NCBI GenBank assembly: GCA_905250115.1 | Contig: CAJNOI010000079.1 | Coordinates: 269,019-333,018 of the forward strand | From: Adineta steineri | Lineage: Eukaryota; Rotifera; Eurotatoria; Adinetida; Adinetidae | DNA: 64,000 nucleotides | Direction of reading: 5' to 3' | Shown: piece by piece, positions 22,322 through 42,095 of the stretch | Layout of the letters: the number at the start of each line of letters is the position of its first letter | Position numbering within the stretch: the stretch's first letter is position 1 | Notes under the pieces: model-generated | The model's database searches: none | The model's input: only the letters and a program-made list of their open reading frames with translations | Told to the model about the DNA's origin: nothing | Program-made: the position numbers and the translations under genes

Positions 22322-23731
22322 TTAAATTGGATGAGATTTATATGATTTGTGATTGTCTAAAAATCGATTGAATGGTTTTTCAATAATCACATACCATAAA
22401 CAAGATATAATCTGTGATAGAAATAAAACGATTGGTAAACTAATAATAATAGCATATGTGATTGGATATGTTTGAAGAAAATTTAATGGTCCATGAAAAA
22501 TTAATTCAAACGATATTCTCCAATGAATAAGATAAACTAAATAACTTAATTTTGATATAGGTATCCATATTGATAGAGAAAGAAAATGTTTTATCCAAGG
22601 TGAATGATATGGATGAGTAGATGGACATAATGCTGTAAATAAAATAAATGCTTGACTAAGTGCAAATATTTGTCGAGAGCAAGCAATTGATAATGTTAAA
22701 ATTAAGTTAAATTGAGATGAAGCAAATCTATCGATATCTATTACTATTGGTGATAATATATAAAGAAATATTAATACGAGAATGAAATATTTTTTATATT
22801 TATCATTTTGATTAGGTTGTAATGATGGATTTTCTATAAGTTTTATTGCTAATAGTGCTCCTGTAATAAAACTTCCAAAACGAGCTTCAAATGGTAAATA
22901 CATATTATGTAGAAAAATTTTCATTGGATTTATTTTTGATATTTGAAATGGAAATGTAATATTATATGTTGTTTCAAGCCAAATAAAATAATGTTTAGGT
23001 AATAGTAATGGTAAATTATGATATTGACGTGTAACTTCTATAATTGGCATTGTTATTGGATTAAATATAATAATTGATAAAATAATCGATAGAAGAAATA
23101 ATATTCCTAAAGAATAATATATTGAAATAGATTTTCTATATCTATAGAATAAATAAAGTAATAATGTTAATATTATATGAACTTGCATATCTAAACTAAT
23201 ACTCCATAATGGAGCTAAACTAGCTAACCAATATTCAATATCAATATAATTTTGAAAAAATAACCATACACTTAAATATCGAAATGATTCAAATGAATAA
23301 GTAGAATTTGGATATTTTGGTTCACCTAAAATTAACATAACTAATGTTGATAATAACATACCAGGCCAAAATCTTAATGCACGTTTAAATATAAAAATCG
23401 GATAAAATTTTATAAATAATCGAACATTCATATTATTTTTCTTCCATTGACTAATTAATTTATATGTTAATAAAAAACCCGAAAGCATAAAAAATATTTC
23501 TAAACCATACGCCATCAATGGTGAAAGCTTAAAAGCTATACTTTCTAAATATTCTTTCCATTCATCATTAGGATAAGATGGTATAAATGTATTAAATATA
23601 GTTACTAAATGACATAAAATAATTAAAAGATTAGCAATAGCACGTAAACCATCGACTGGATAAAAATAGTTATTTTTATCATGTGTACGAGTTATTAAAG
23701 ATATAAAATCTTGCCGAAATTGCCACCACAT
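22322..23731 (-). CDS. Acyltransferase 3 family membrane protein, 469 aa
   Basis: Single exon. The signature VDGLRAIANLLIILCH places the conserved His at residue 41, followed by GLEIFFMLSGFLLTYKL, the RALRFWPGMLL block with conserved Arg, and PLWSISLDMQ, all typical of the acyltransferase-3 (OafA/NRF-6) family. About ten hydrophobic segments are visible. Such proteins transfer acyl groups across membranes; the animal NRF-6-like members carry an N-terminal luminal domain that is absent here, so this is the bare membrane domain. The lack of introns in a genome where most genes have them is worth noting, but I see no composition shift that would prove transfer. An acceptor-like ACATATAG lies just upstream of the start. 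Confidence 0.9.
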   Translation of the reverse strand: MWWQFRQDFISLITRTHDKNNYFYPVDGLRAIANLLIILCHLVTIFNTFIPSYPNDEWKEYLESIAFKLSPLMAYGLEIFFMLSGFLLTYKLISQWKKNNMNVRLFIKFYPIFIFKRALRFWPGMLLSTLVMLILGEPKYPNSTYSFESFRYLSVWLFFQNYIDIEYWLASLAPLWSISLDMQVHIILTLLLYLFYRYRKSISIYYSLGILFLLSIILSIIIFNPITMPIIEVTRQYHNLPLLLPKHYFIWLETTYNITFPFQISKINPMKIFLHNMYLPFEARFGSFITGALLAIKLIENPSLQPNQNDKYKKYFILVLIFLYILSPIVIDIDRFASSQFNLILTLSIACSRQIFALSQAFILFTALCPSTHPYHSPWIKHFLSLSIWIPISKLSYLVYLIHWRISFELIFHGPLNFLQTYPITYAIIISLPIVLFLSQIISCLWYVIIEKPFNRFLDNHKSYKSHPI

Positions 23732-26700
23732 TTTTATTTTTACTATATGTTAAAATATTTCATTCTGTTTATTAGTGTATAATTTTCTTCACCCTTAACA
23801 ACATAATTTTGACTGCAGAGGAAAAAGAAAGATGTACTGATTCAGCATGGAAGAAAATGTACCGGAGGAAAAAAAAGGAAAGGTTTGATTTTTGTTTTGA
23901 ATTTTTATACATATATTTAATTGATTTGTCAACATGTGGATGAATGTAGCGTTTTTTTTTGTTCTTTGATAAAATAATTGCCATATAGTGATCTCGAAGA
24001 GATAATATATTAATCATGCGTGGTAGATGTAATTCATGTATTTGAATATGAATGAGATGCTGTTTTCTTTTATCTGATTATCACTCATTTTACATAGATA
24101 AAAGTATTCGTGTACTACTCTAGTAACTGATGTAAGTTGATTGGTTTGATACAAAACAAAACAAAAAATACAATGTAGAAAAATATTGATACTGATTAGA
24201 AGTAACTATTTTATTTTTATTTGCATATTGTTATTTTATTGATTATTAGAAAATAAAAATTAGAAAACTTTTCATTGGATTCTATGCTTTCATAATTGAT
24301 ATATCATATAGAACAATATGTACTGATTAACTTTGCATAGAATAATTTGATTTAGGTCACTCTCTCTCTCTTGTTTTTTTTTATTAAGATACATTTCATA
24401 TGAGTAAAAATAGCCATGTAAGTCACTTTTATTTTATCGAATGAAACAAGTCGGAATTAATAGAAAACGACGTTAATATTGGCTTCTTCAATGTGTTGAA
24501 TTTGTATCGTATGTGAAATTTATCATATGACTCTTATTGTTACTATATATTTTTGTTTTTCTCTCTTCTTGTTTTTATCATATTGTATTCCAATGTGACA
24601 TTGTAGAAATCGAGTGTACTTCGTTCTGTATACTTATATTGCTCATAGTTATGTTTATAAAAACAGTAAGGAATGTTCATCGATCCATTGTAAGCACTTC
24701 CGAGTGTAACAATAAAACGAGGGATTTTTTTTTCAAAGAACTCAATAGAACAATGTCTACCCCACTTTAAAAACAAAGTTTGTTGATGCAATAGAAGTTT
24801 ATTGCTTCATTGAACTATTTTCGTTTTATCGATATTAATATATATATATATATATGATAAAACATATGTTCAAGTGTTTCTTTGCAATTCATATGAATTT
24901 GAGTGGCGGCGCATCAGGAAGATAATATCTACAATTGCTTCTTCGAAAAAAACCTAGAAAAGCAATAAAAAACAAAGTTATTACTTCTCTTAAAAGCTCG
25001 ACTTTGTATTTATAATATTTGGTACGAACATGATTAGAAGGTTTACTCCCGGAGTACTAATTTGTCTTGTTTTTTATTTATTTGTAGAACAATATTGTAT
25101 ATAGTTATAACTATAACTCAATACCAGTTGTCTTTCGTATGTTATATTATTTTGTTTCTTCTAGCTAAATATTTTCTGAGATTCAAAAACTATTTTCTAG
25201 ACTACGGAAATTGATAATAATCAAATCAAAGAAATTTTCTATTCCATAAAATTCAGAATAATATAAGAAAAGAAAAACTAATAGATTTTTTTTTCTAGCA
25301 ATTTGTTTCATAGAAATATTTGAAATCTATTGTGTATGTAATTATATTTCTTCGTCAGTCTATATCAAATCAAGATATAATAAGAAAATTTCCACACGTT
25401 TGATATCTTATCGTTCTTTTATAAGAAAGTAAATAACATTAATTCTAGACAGCCAATGATCTTCATTTAGATTATAAACAGTCTATCGAAAAAAAGATTT
25501 GCATCTTTTTTAATAGAAAATATTATTAGGAAAATTAAGGATGTATATATATTAATAAAAAAAACTTAATTTTGTTTGATTTCTAAAGAGAATAAGTGCC
25601 ATTAATCTTCCGTAAATTAAACGATTGACATAAAAACTAATTATTCATTTTTCCAATTGAATTATTTATTAAATTGATCAATATCTAGTGAATAGTAATG
25701 ATGTTATTTATCAACCATGTTTCATGGATCAAGAGTAATTAATCGATGAATTTCAAAAAAAGAACCCGTTGAGATTAACTCATTTGTTATTTATTTATTA
25801 ATAGATTAATGAAATAATGACAAGGATTTATGTTACTCTTCTACTGATTTAATATGCATGAATCATCTATTCAGATTTATTGTTATTATATATTAGAAAA
25901 AAAGAAGGAAACGCAGATAGTATTTCAATGAATCTGTTTTGTTTTTTAGACAAGAATACTGATGAACGGATCTCCTACGCTGAGATTTTATAAGATAATA
26001 TCACTATTTATATATATAGTTTTGTGTGCGTGATCTTAGCGTTTTTTTTTCTATAAGAAGGAGCTTTCTTTAATAAGTGTGTCAATATGTTTTTCTTTTA
26101 TTTCTTTGTTAAACAAGGAAATAATCGAGAATGCTTTTTTTTATATATATGATGCATGTTTTATATGAATTATTATCATTATAAGTGAAAGGTCACATGA
26201 GCATGACAGAAATGCTTGTTGTTAATTGACAAATCTTGATTTTTTATGAAATATATGACTGGAACTGACAATGTAATTAAATATAGTCTTTATTTAATAA
26301 GAAAGTTGATTGTTAAGATGAAATATTAGTTGTATATCTCATTTTGTTTTTTGTAATTAACATATTTTCTTCTGTCATTCATCTATTTCGTCTTCTTCTC
26401 CTTCTCCTTCTCCTTGTCCTTCTTCTCTCTTTTTTTTCTAGTTATTATGCAGAATTGACAAATGTATGGTCATTCGAACCGTTTTTGTTGTTATTATGTT
26501 GTCAAGAAGAATAATCTCTGTTGGGCGTGATGTTAGTTATAGCATCGTATTTATCGAGTTGCATTCATATACTTCGTAGATGCGATATTAGAAAGAGAAA
26601 AAAGAGCTCTATTCTACTTCCTGTTTGTCTATAGTGTTGCACGTTATATTCTCGCTTCATTGTATCCAATTATCTTCTGTAGAATGTTGTATGACATCCT

Positions 26701-26915
26701 TACCTCATTTATTTGCTATAAAGTCTGTAAACAATACACAGTGATCGCTTTTGATATTTCATGTCTCATATTAAAATTAACATGAATCATTAAAAGAAGA
26801 GTATCTTTATTATATAAACACGTAAGCAGACAGTATTGTATGACAAAGAAAAAACTAAATATTAAAATTTTATTTTTTTTGAAATAAATACATTCTTCTT
26901 GTTTTATTATTTAAG
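23732..26915. other. 3.2-kb gene-poor region
   Basis: AT-rich (about 25% GC) with (TA)n at 24837-24856, a CTCTCTCTC tract near 24362 and a TTCTCC run near 26393-26420. Open frames at 24537-24791 on both strands overlap each other and lack domains. I see no transposon ends. It separates the acyltransferase gene from the GPCR gene, and its right part presumably contains the GPCR promoter. Confidence 0.5.
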
Positions 26916-28664
26916 ATGCAAAATATGACATCTGATAACGATGTTTATCGTTGGTATGCAGATGTAATTGTCTATCGCACAATTGGTCCATTGATCGCAT
27001 TTTTTGGTATTATCGGTGGAATACTCTCTCTACTTGTTTTTCGTCGAAAGACATTAAGAAAAAAATCTTGTTCAATTTATTTTTTATTCTTGGCATTAGC
27101 TGATCTATTGTGTATGATTTGTTGGCTTGTACATTTTGTTTTACCAACATATAATATACAATTACTTACTGTATCAAATTTCTTTTGCAAAACATTCGTA
27201 TTTGCTATGTATTTTGCTTTTGATCTTGCAAATTATCTTCTTACTGTATGGTAAGTTTTTTCAAAAATTAGATTATCTATATATCTCGATATATTTGATG
27301 CGTAGTGCTACCGAATTATCAATTATAATTATATTGTAATAGTTAGCTAAAAGACAAAAAAAAATACATTAGCCCATATGCTGTTTTTTTGGGTTGGAAG
27401 CATGAGATTTTTTATTATTGACATACAGTGCTGATTGATATGTGATGAAAAGAATCCATTATCTATAAAGAGTATAAGAAAATAAATCGAAAAAATATGT
27501 GTATGACATGTTGAATACGAACATATCAACAAGAACGATACACAAGTGGACGACATATTAAAAAGGATTGACATCAATAATAATTTGTTATTTTATTCAT
27601 ATAGAACAAATTTGGATAGATTTTTGTTTTATGAATATAGATTTATGTTCTCATGTAATAATACATGACAATAATCTGAAAACTAGACAGAAAAGAACTT
27701 GATATCAATAATTTGTTTTTGTTTATTTTATGATAAATAGAAACAGTGTAGTTAACTATAAATAGATATACAAGAATAATCGTTTTTTATTGTTTTTAGT
27801 TCAATTGATCGTGCTGTAAGTGTTTTATTTCCACTTCAAAGTCGTCGATTTTGTCATAGAAAAATGGCATATACAATAACATTTACTTTAGTTATAATTC
27901 TTACATTATTAAATGGTCATTTACTCTTTGGTTTTGTTATTTTATTAGCTAAATCAGGTTCAACACCACCTGTTCGTTTATGTCTACGACGTATTGATTC
28001 TAAAGGTTATCAAAAATTTTTTTCCGTTTATGATTCATATGTTGATGTTATTAAAACAAATGTTATTCCATTTGTAATTATGAGTATATGTAATGTAATA
28101 ATAATAAATCGTGTATGTCGATCGACTTATCTAAGAAATTCAAATGGAACTAAACGTAATCGACAAGTAAAATCCAAAAGAAAATATGAAAAAGATCGGC
28201 AATTAACATTAATGTTACTTGGATCATCGATTGCTTTTCTTTTTCTAACACTTCCAACTGAAATCGATGATCTTATTAGATCTCATTCGGGTGTCAAAGT
28301 TGTTACTGAGAAAACTTATCTTCTTATCGCTATTCTTTCGTCACTTGCGCATCTTAATTATGCCGTAAGAACTAATTGATTTTAAAAAAAAATATCTTTT
28401 TTTCTTTCTTTTTATATTCAGGTCCATTTTTATATTTATACATTAACAGGTGAAGTATTTCGTCAACAATTAGTTAAATTATGGCCTATAAATGTAACAT
28501 GGCCATACATATCTGCACTTTTTCGATGTAAACGATCTTCTTCATCTTCATCATTAACTGAAACAAATATTCAACAAAAACGTATTTTTGAAAATGATCA
28601 AAAACCTAATTTAGAAGTGTCACTTGTAGCATCGAGATGTTATAATGAGAGTTCCATTTCATAA
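26916..28664 (+). CDS. Class A (rhodopsin-like) G protein-coupled receptor, 380 aa
   Basis: Exons 26916-27250, 27800-28364 and 28422-28664 sum to 381 codons with the stop. Seven hydrophobic segments are visible. TM1 begins at IGPLIAFFGIIGGILSLLVF; TM2 has LALADLLCM with the conserved Asp; a Cys precedes TM3; the end of TM3 reads SIDRAVSVLFP, so DRA replaces the DRY motif. TM6 lacks the usual CWxP and TM7 reads NYAVHFYIYTL rather than NPxxY. Extracellular N-glycosylation is possible at Asn3 (NMT). This pattern fits the expanded peptide-receptor-like GPCRs of rotifers; ligand unknown. The TTTAAG directly before the ATG looks like a trans-splice acceptor. The first intron (549 bases) is unusually long for this window. 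Confidence 0.88.
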
Positions 28665-30111
28665 TTTTTGAAAAATAAACAAAAGATTATTTCAAGTGAA
28701 TTTTTTAGAAAGAAACTAATATTTATTCGGAAACCGGATATATTTTTTTCTCATTAATGACATTGAAGATAGTATTTTTCATTAAAATGTTCATTGCGGT
28801 CTTTTTTAAGAGATCCTCATGAATCAAAATATGAAATATTATCTTGAAAATTTTTTTATTAGAGATTGATTTTTGACAGATGAAGATTAAATTACATTTA
28901 TATTGAAAAGTATTTGAATCGAGAAAATATTTTAACATATAGATTTGTAAATGATTATGTAAGATTGAAGATTATTTCAATAAATCGAACATATGTTGTT
29001 ATTGATAGGAATGTGTGGGTATTTTCAAATGGTCCGAAATGAATATGATTAATATGAATTCAATTTTCTAAATAATTTGTTGCAAAATATTTGTACTTTA
29101 TGTCAAGTATAACCGATTTTTCTAAAGATTTATTGACGATTATCGTATAGTAAATGACATAAATTATCGTTGTTTAACAAACAAGCCAGTACGAAACTAA
29201 TTTTAGATCGAAACATATGTTACAATAATTTAGGTCAATCGTTTTTTCTAATGTCCAGTTTTAGTTAATAAAAAAATTCATCGGAAAAAGAGTCATTTGT
29301 ATAACAGTAACATTTAGTCATATGGCATAAAATATTCTATAAATACTTTATTTAATCATATGGAAAATAAAGAAAACATACGTCGGGTATTTTGATGTCA
29401 AAAACAACTGTCTATCATTTTATGAAAATATTATATTCTATTTTTGATATAATTGAGAAATTAGAAAATATAATACCTCATCAATCAAGATAATTAAAAA
29501 TGAATGTTAGATAGTTTATAGTATTCATATGAATGAATAATTCATTTAGAAAAGGCTTTTTGTCTTGTCTCAAAAAGAATATTTGTACCATTATATTTAT
29601 GTCCATGTATACAAATAAATTTAGAATTCAAAGTAATTTGTTATTTTTATCGGAAAAGAAAAACTGATAAACAAATATAATAGAAGTTGATCTATTCATA
29701 GAAATCAATATACTGCATATCTATCCACTTATGCTCTTCTTTTTTTTTTGTCTGAAGCTTATCAAAGGAAACAAACTCATCCACTTATCTCTCTTTATAT
29801 TGCCAGAAGAGAAAAAAAAAGATAACAGATACAAAGTAATTTTATTTTTGGTACATGTTATTACGTCAGCAACACATTAATATGTTTTTGACTAACAAAA
29901 AACAACGCAGAAAAGATAATTCCATTCAACATACAATGACGTTATTTGATTTTCTCAATTCTATTCAAAAACAAAATAGTTAACATGAGAATTTATTTTT
30001 ATCCATATATTTGGATGAAATAAAATAGTTTTCATATATATAGACACATACATATAATAAAAAGCACCATTCTAAAAGAAAAACAAAATCTGATATTTGC
30101 ATATGACTAGA
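28665..30111. other. Intergenic spacer
   Basis: Lies between the 3' ends of the GPCR and the tyrosine kinase genes. AT-rich; no gene, repeat family or RNA recognised. Confidence 0.5.
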
Positions 30112-36208
<6,097 letters not shown>

Positions 36209-38663
36209 GGTTGTTGTACTCGTGTAGGATTTATTGATGAATTTTAACAATTCTGTCAATAGGTAAAGCTATCAAATCATGACTCATTTTGTTCTTTGAC
36301 TTTTAATGTTTGGATTATAAATATAAACAAATCAATATATTAAATTTATTTAATTTTCTTATTTATAGATTTTTATTGATTAAAAGTATTTTTTTAATTT
36401 ATTTATTATTATATTTCAATTTCCGATATTTATCCTTAAGATGTCGCTACTAAACAATCTTATCAAATAATTTATTTTTGATTGACAGAAAGAAGTAGAA
36501 TCGAGATGCAAACTCAAGTAGTTTATGTTATTTTCTTTCAAAAAAAAGGTTGAATAAAATTCTCCATTTTCATAACCTTTCTTATTTTGCCATGCCGATG
36601 GATGAATCAATTTTCGTCCGATACGTTATGTAATTGATATGCAATGTATACCTCAAGTTTCATTATGAGGACATACATTTTTTGTACGATCAACAATTAT
36701 AATAAAAATGTGTAAAACGCAAAAAGAGAATAAAGTTGTTTGATTCGATCCTATGAATTATAATCGAAAGACATAAGCGACAGAGAAAGAAGAAATTTGA
36801 TCCATTAGGCTTTTTTTTACTATTTATCTTTTCTCGATAAAAATAATATGAAATATGCTCTGTACTTCTTTCGAGTTTGAATATTTCATATTGACATAAA
36901 TTTTAGTTATTATCAGACATGTTTTATTCAAACTGCAAGATGTTATACAAGTCAAAACAAACAACATAGCTTTATATTTGACTCGAGTGTTCAGTCTCCT
37001 ATGTATGTTTGTTTCATATTGAAAGCAACAGTGTTATTGAATATATTTGGAAAGACTTATTAGGATTTTTTTCTTTTGGAAATGAATGTTTATTAAAAAT
37101 TTCATTGAAATTAGTTATTTTGAACTACTACTCTAGATTGAAATATTGATATTATTTTTTTCTTAGTATTTATATGTCTGAAATGATCAAAAGCAATGTG
37201 AACAAAAATATAAAGAAGATCATAAGAGCGTCATACTTTAAAAACATGATTGTTTCATAAGTATTGTAAGTTATTCAAAAGCTACATAGTACTATTATTA
37301 TTATTATTATTCATATTTGAAGTATTTGTGTATATGGTATTGTATGCTTGTTTTTCTTGGAATATATTCGTCTCAATTCTAATAGTAACATATATTCTAT
37401 TTGATAAATTTAAAACACTTAATTTAATGGAATTTTGTTAAGTAGATTTTCGAAAAAATCTATACTATCTGGCATACAAGTAACAAAAGAGTCTATTAAA
37501 CTATATGATTGCAAAATTGTATTGATATCTGAAAAAAGATATCATCGGGTTTCTTAAGGAAAAGAAAGCATTACCCTTTCTTTCCTAATGAGAGAATTTT
37601 TTTCATAGAATACAAGCGAATAACATCTAGAAGAAAGATAAATATATATTGATAACGATACTCTTTAATTATCAATGTTGTCTGATATTATGATTGTAAT
37701 AAGATAACTAAGAAAACTAGTTTTTATAAGTTATACATAGTTTCAAAAACTTTTTATCCAGTTTTTGAACGTCAACTAGTTTTTTCGTCAATCTTCCATA
37801 TATGAAAATTTATTTATTCTAACAAACAACTTAGTCGAAATTTTATAACTATTTTTTATTAGCTCAAGAATAGTCAATTACCGTTGGAAAATACAGCATT
37901 ATTTTTACTATCACTGCATATAAAAAAGAAAGACTCGTCAAGCTTATTAAACGATAGCAGAAGTTTCATTGCTACTGTGTTTAGTACCCGAATCGTCTGT
38001 TTTTGATTTTAATCAAATATTAATAGTTTGCAGTTTGAAGATATGCATATAAAATCATACTATTTTTTTCAAACAAAGAACAGTGTATAATCTAGAGTTG
38101 TTTTCATAAACAATTGTAACGTAATCTTCGACATTTTTTCGTTTTCTAAATAGTTTTACAAGAGAGTCAAACTATTGAACCAATCTAATAATTAAAAGCA
38201 GTTCGACTCGGTTACTCACTTCAACTCGTCGCCGACATAGATGCCTATATATTCTAAAGGCAATGACTTGAGAAATGATTTGTTTTTATCTCTATTTCTT
38301 TCTCATTGATCATATCTTTATTTGACTTAACGATCAGATAAGAATATAGATTTATAACAAAAATAAAGTAAAAAAGAATTCGTTCAATCTTTGGTGATTG
38401 TAACCGACAACACAACATTCATTTCTATTATATACCATTTTATATTACTAAAACAATCTTAACAAAGACGTTGTGCACATTTGTTTTGTCGATGTCATCA
38501 TTCTTTTACTTCTTTTTTCTTCTCGAAAGTAATTGCAAAATCACGTGAAACCAATGGCAAAACAAACATCTACTCATTTAATGGAACCGAAAAAGTAACA
38601 ACACATCATATAAGACTACACAGCACGCATTTCATCAACAATCTACTATTGGTGAATCAAAGT
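36209..38663. other. Divergent intergenic region
   Basis: 2.4 kb of AT-rich sequence between the start of the minus-strand kinase and the plus-strand F-box/LRR gene; should contain both promoters. No gene or repeat recognised. The frame 37250-37441 is AT-driven. Confidence 0.5.
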
Positions 38664-41482
38664 ATGGTCACATTTCTTACGTTGCCGGTAGAACTGATCT
38701 ACCAAATTATGGATCATCAATCGGAATTCACAATTCTGTGCTCAATGAGAAACGTATGCCAACGGTTTAACAGCATCCTAGACGGTTATCATCGATATCA
38801 GGTAAACTTTCTGCTATCATAGTACTCTAATTCTTCTCTATCTATTCTTGAGTTATTTTTTATTTCTACGATCTCTATTTACGTAGAATAATTTCAATAA
38901 AATATACATGGATCAACTATTTGTCACTCAAAATAATATCCTGATAATCAGAAAGAAATAATTTATATTCTGCTCTCTTTTCAATCTCATCTAAATATTC
39001 TACGTTTCAAACTATATATCCTGTCATAAACATACAATATTTAGATAATAAGAAAAAAATACGGAAACAAACATTGTTCTTTGCTTTTAATGTATATCTA
39101 AGCACCTTTTTAAAATACTTTTTCGATAGTCAAAATCAAATTTCGACAGAAATTAACAGCCTGTAAACTAGCTTATCGTGTAATAAATAACATTTTAGAG
39201 ATCCTTTTCATAAATATCTTGCACAAATGCTCCTTTCATAGCATGTGCGACTGCAAGTATAGATGACGATGAATGTGGATGAAGAGACGATTGACCAACA
39301 ATAACATCCACATTCTTACTCAATCACATCATCTACATCCAAAGATAACAGCAACTAGCTATTCTCTCTCTTCTTTGTACCATGTCTTCATCTGTGTTAT
39401 TTCATCTAGACACTGACCACACTAAATCTATCGAACAGTAAAATCAAACTGGTTCAAATACAGCATTTGGTTGATGCATTACGACACAATGCCGTAATTG
39501 TCATTTTCTTTTCGTCTATATCGTGTCTTTACCTGCAATTTTTCATACAGACCATTACGAACCTAGATCTGGAATGTAATTCAATCGGGTGTTTAGGAGC
39601 ACAACACATGGCTGATGTATTACGATACAATACCGTAATTGTCATTTCCTTTTCATCTATATCGTGTCTTTACCTACAATTTCTCATTCAGACCCTTACG
39701 AGCCTAGATCTTGTATCTAATCTAATCGGGCCTTTTGGAGCACAACACTTGGCTGATGCACTACAATATAACAAAGCAATTGTTACTCTTTGTACATCTA
39801 TATAACATCTTTACTTACACTTTTCATCTAGACACTCACCACACTTCATCTCTCATACAATAAAATCAGCCATATTGGAGCACAACACTTGGCTGATGCA
39901 TTACGGCATAACAGAGTAATTGTTACTCGCTGTGCATCTATATGGCATCTTTACTTGTACTTTTCATCTAGACACTCACCACACTACATCTTGAAAACAA
40001 TCAAATAGAACAGATTGGAGTACAATATTTAGTCGATGAATTACGTCAAAATACAGTAATTTTCATTTTCTATTTATCTACAGTATGTCTTTGCCTGCCA
40101 CTTTTCATCCAGACACTTATGACACTAAATCTTGAATCTAATCGAATCGGGCCTGTTGCAGTACAACATTTGGCTGATGCATTACGACACAACACAGTAA
40201 TTGTTATTCTCTCTTCTACTATATCATATCTTTTCCTGCACTTTTCTATCAAGACACTTACGACACTAGATCTTGGATTTAATCTAATCCAAGACATTGG
40301 AGCAGAACATTTAGCTGATGCATTACGATATAACATGGTTATTGTCACTCTCTGTTCATCTATATCATGTCTTTCCTTGCACTTTTTCGTCTAGACACTT
40401 ACCGCACTTGATCTTTATAACAATTCAATCGGACCTGTTGGAATGCAACATTTGGCTGATGCATTACGGCACAACATAGTAATTGTTATTCTCTCTTCAT
40501 TTGTATCAAGTTATTATCTTCCCTTTTCGATCTAGACAATTACCACACTGAATCTCTCGAGGAATTGTAGTGCAGATCTTGGAGCACAATATTTAGCTGA
40601 TGCATTACGACATAACGAAGTGATTCTTATACTCTCTTTATCTATATTCTCTCTTTAAATCCACTTTTCATCTAGACAATTACCACATTAAATCTCTCGT
40701 GCAATTCCATTGAAATAGTTGGAGCAGAACACTTGGCCGCTTCATTACGATACAACAAAGTTATTGTCACTCTTTGTTCATTTGTATCACGTTCTTACCT
40801 TCCCTTTGTGATCTAGACACTCACTACACTTGATCTTTGGAGTAATAGAATCGGACCTGTTGGAGCGCAATATTTAGCTGATGCATTACAACACAACACA
40901 GTAATTATTATTGTCTCTTCATTTATATTATGTCTTGACATACACGTTTTCATCTAGACTCTCACTACACTAGGTCTGCGGAACAATACAATTGGACCTA
41001 TTGGCGTACAACATTTGAGCGATGCATTACGACATAACAAAGTGATTCTCATATTCTCTTTATCTATATCATCTCTTCAAATCCTTGTTTTCATCTAGAC
41101 ATTGACTAAACTTGGTCTTTCGAGCAATCGAATCGATCATGTTGGAGCACATCATTTGGCTGATGCATTACGACATAACACAGTAATTCTCATTCTGTCT
41201 TTATCTACAGCGCATCTTTACCTTCACTTTTTTATGTAGACCCTCACCACACTAAATCTCAATAGCAATCAAATCGGAGACGTTGGAGCCGAATATTTAG
41301 CAGATGGATTACAACATAACACAGTAATTCTCACTCTTTCTTTATCTATGACATGTCCTTACCTTCAGATTTTCATGTAGACACTCACGATACTAAAACT
41401 CTGCTGGAATCAAACTGGGAATGACGCTATGGATCGAATCAATGAATTTATTGAACGGAATGAAAGAGGGAGAAACCCGTGA
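38664..41482 (+). CDS. F-box plus LRR (NLRC3/RNH1-type) protein with one repeat per exon, 471 aa
   Basis: Exon 1 (38664-38801) encodes an F-box, FLTLPVELIYQIMDHQSEFT to RFNSILDGYHRYQ. After a 608-base intron come fourteen exons of exactly 84 bases starting at 39410, 39551, 39692, 39832, 39972, 40113, 40254, 40395, 40536, 40676, 40817, 40958, 41099 and 41240, and a last exon 41381-41482. Each 84-base exon encodes one 28-residue ribonuclease-inhibitor-type LRR, roughly TLTTLDLxxNxIGxxGAQHL followed by ADALRHNT. All introns are phase 0 and 55-57 bases long; the one after 39775 begins GC. Total 472 codons with the stop. The start at 38664 rather than further upstream is chosen because the F-box begins there. 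Probably an SCF-type adaptor with an LRR binding face. Confidence 0.88.
39410..41380 (+). repeat. Tandem array of ~141-bp exon-plus-intron units, 14 copies
   Basis: Each unit is an 84-base LRR exon plus a 55-57-base intron beginning GTAATTGT and ending TTTTCATCTAG or close to it. Introns as well as exons are alike between units, which shows that whole exon-intron units were duplicated in tandem. Confidence 0.9.
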
Positions 41483-42095
41483 ATGATAATATTAAGTATA
41501 TTTCGATAACTGACACATAGCTAGCGATAATCATTCGAATATTTTTCTTGTGGTGTAATTTTCACAAAAACTATAAATAAAACTGCTTGTTTCGAAACCG
41601 AATCTATATTGTAATGTTAATGTCTGCTTAGCATTGCTAGTATGTGCTGCTTTGAAATAGTTGAGCTGCAGTAGAACTATTTTGTAACTATTTTGAGTTT
41701 TAAACTATTCTAGTACTGATCGTCAGTGAGTGTAGGTGGCTGTATCGCCTTACACCCAGCCTTACATTCTAGATGGATACTCGAGTTCTAAATGTATTTT
41801 AATTATTGATATAATGAATAGACAAGAAGCTAGATTTTAAAAATCTAATATACCAATAATGATGTTACATGCAAGTATCACTCTTTTCAACGAAACGAGA
41901 GATTAATTTTATCGAAATACACTTAATGTGTTTTATAGTAGCTTAGAGTTCACGTAAATAAATTGCTACTCGAAAAATGTCTCTTGTGAAACAAAAAGAA
42001 ATTATACAATTATTGTTAAAAAGAACTGCAATTTTATATAAAACATTCATTGCAATACAATACAAGACGAAAAAAAAAGAAAAATAAAGATTCAA
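41483..42095. other. Spacer with a foldback cassette
   Basis: Between the 3' ends of the LRR gene and IFT57. Contains a GT-rich/CA-rich stretch at 41727-41770 (GAGTGTAGGTGGCTGTA facing TACACCCAGCCTTACATTC), a weak foldback like those elsewhere. No gene. Confidence 0.5.

Noticed and set aside
24537-24791. Frames on both strands in the gene desert
   Set aside because: They overlap each other, show no domain and no good splice sites.
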